The notes under the pieces are model-generated. The model was not told the origin of the DNA. It made no database searches and worked only from the letters and a program-made list of their open reading frames with translations. From Firmicutes bacterium UBA2296 (lineage in GTDB: Bacteria > Bacillota > UBA994), in the NCBI GenBank assembly GCA_002345475.1, contig DDWC01000015.1:1-5525 (forward strand): a DNA stretch of 5,525 nt, read 5' to 3'. Below, one piece after another: positions 4,463 to 5,525 of this stretch. How positions within the stretch are numbered: the first letter of the stretch is position 1; the number at the start of each line of letters is the position of its first letter. The translations under genes and the position numbers were made by a program.

Positions 4463-5525
4463 CTAACTCTGCACCGCCGCAAGGGGAAAGCTCAGAGTAA
4501 ACTCGCTGCCGGTGCCAACCTTGCTGTCAACGCTAAGTTGCCCCTGCATGGATTCCGTGAACTCCTTGGCAATGGCCAGGCCCAGTCCTGTTCCGGTTCT
4601 TTGACGCGCCTTGTCTCCCCTGTAAAAGCGGTCAAAAACATGGGGCAGTTCCTCGGCGCTGATACCGTGGCCTGTGTCGGACACGATAATGAGTGCACGA
4701 CCGTTTTGCGTGCAAAGCCGAACGTCCACCCGGCCTGATTCCCGGTTGTACTGTACGGCATTGTAAATGATATTGAAGAGAACCTGCCGCAGGCGGTCGG
4801 GGTCGACAGAGGAAATGGCGTGCTCTGTCTCAGCGGAATAGTCCAGGCTGACACCATTATCTTCTGCCACAGGCCTGATTTGCTCCACCACGCGCACCAG
4901 CTCAGGGTGCAGCAGGCAGTCCCGCATCTTCAGGCTGAGCCGACCGGCCTCGGCTAATGATAGTTCCTGGAGGTCTTCAACCAGGCGTCCGATACGGGAG
5001 GCTTCGTCATATAGCGAGGCTATTTGCTCGGGATCCGGCACAGTAACCCCTGCCAAAATGGATTCCAGCGAGGCGCGCAGGATGGTCAAAGGAGTGCGCA
5101 GCTCATGGGCGACGTCAGCCACGAGATTGCGGCGGGACTTTTCGTACTTCTCCAGTCTGGCCGCCATCTCGTTGAAGGAAGATACCAGGCTTGCCAATTC
5201 TGTCTCCGTGTATTTTGCTGGTATGCGGAAGTCAAGCCGGCCCGAACCCAGCGTAGCTGCAGCCCGATCTATTTCGGCGATGGGGGCGATCAGCTTGCGC
5301 GAAATACCTACCCCCAGCACCAGCGCCACCAGCAAGGCCAGGGCCGCAGTCCAAAGACTACCAATGTTGAAGGAGTTACGAAAGTCCTGTTCCAGTGATC
5401 GCACCCCTTCCAGTCGCTGTGCTATGTCGGTGGAAATCAGGGTACCGACGCGCACGCCCTGCACCGTAAGCGGCAGGCCGCGCTCTACATCCGCCACCGA
5501 CAACTGCTGTCCAAGCAGGCTGGCC
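4463..5525 (-). CDS. Membrane sensor histidine kinase, HAMP-HisKA-HATPase (N-terminus cut by window edge)
   Basis: The frame is open to the right edge; 353 C-terminal residues are visible (numbered from the first full codon). Residues 1-52 are the end of an extracytoplasmic sensor region, with a GVRVGTLI strand. A membrane helix (about 53-74) is followed by HAMP (about 76-128), the dimerisation/phosphoacceptor helix with VAHELRTPLT (His140 phosphorylated), and the ATPase domain: N-box NIIYNAVQYN (about 251-260), G1 DTGHGI (283-288), F-box FDRFYRGD, and G2 GTGLGLAIAK (about 311-320). All catalytic boxes are intact. It autophosphorylates and passes phosphate to a response regulator, whose gene is expected just beyond the right edge. 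The architecture is that of the BaeS/PhoR-like orthodox kinases; the signal is unknown. A TTG at 5503 is in frame but would remove most of the sensor region, so it is not a likely start. The stop is 71 bases before the next gene, close enough for co-transcription. Confidence 0.95.
   Translation of the reverse strand, partial: ASLLGQQLSVADVERGLPLTVQGVRVGTLISTDIAQRLEGVRSLEQDFRNSFNIGSLWTAALALLVALVLGVGISRKLIAPIAEIDRAAATLGSGRLDFRIPAKYTETELASLVSSFNEMAARLEKYEKSRRNLVADVAHELRTPLTILRASLESILAGVTVPDPEQIASLYDEASRIGRLVEDLQELSLAEAGRLSLKMRDCLLHPELVRVVEQIRPVAEDNGVSLDYSAETEHAISSVDPDRLRQVLFNIIYNAVQYNRESGRVDVRLCTQNGRALIIVSDTGHGISAEELPHVFDRFYRGDKARQRTGTGLGLAIAKEFTESMQGQLSVDSKVGTGSEFTLSFPLAAVQS

Noticed and set aside
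5501..5503. TTG as the start of the histidine kinase
   Set aside because: The frame stays open to the window edge and this start would remove most of the sensor region and the expected first membrane helix, so the true start lies outside.

Overview
The window looks like bacterial chromosome of moderately high GC. Strong Shine-Dalgarno sequences, a RecQ-C-terminal-like winged-helix protein and an AbgB-type amidohydrolase suggest a Bacillota (Clostridia-like) organism. This is inference from protein style; no marker gene settles the lineage.

Layout. (1) 1-1261, minus strand: an M20-family amidohydrolase resembling AbgB, cut off at the left edge before its stop. (2) 1262-1361: a divergent intergenic region with a perfect 13-bp dyad near the amidohydrolase start, and a hairpin abutting a near-ideal ribosome binding site for the next gene. 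(3) 1362-2096, plus strand: an unrecognised two-pass membrane protein with a four-cysteine zinc-ribbon-like cytoplasmic segment. (4) 2097-2490: a gene-free stretch, much of it built from short arrays of degenerate tandem heptamers of several related unit sequences, ending in a strong hairpin terminator at 2437-2474. (5) 2491-5525, minus strand: transcribed right to left, a sensor histidine kinase (N-terminus outside the window), a protein with an RQC-like winged helix and an unrecognised helical C-terminal half, and an HD-domain dGTP triphosphohydrolase-like enzyme.

How the genes may work together. The winged-helix protein and the dGTPase-like enzyme are only 23 bases apart and are probably co-transcribed, ending at the terminator. 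A DNA-binding protein beside a dNTP hydrolase suggests a link to nucleotide-pool control or DNA stress. The kinase lies just upstream in the same direction and could share the transcript; its response regulator would be expected beyond the right edge. The amidohydrolase and the zinc-ribbon protein are divergent and need not share a function.

The most unusual things here are the period-7 repeat region and the pairing of a helicase-free RQC-like protein with a dGTPase-like enzyme. No CRISPR array, transposase, tRNA or rRNA was seen.
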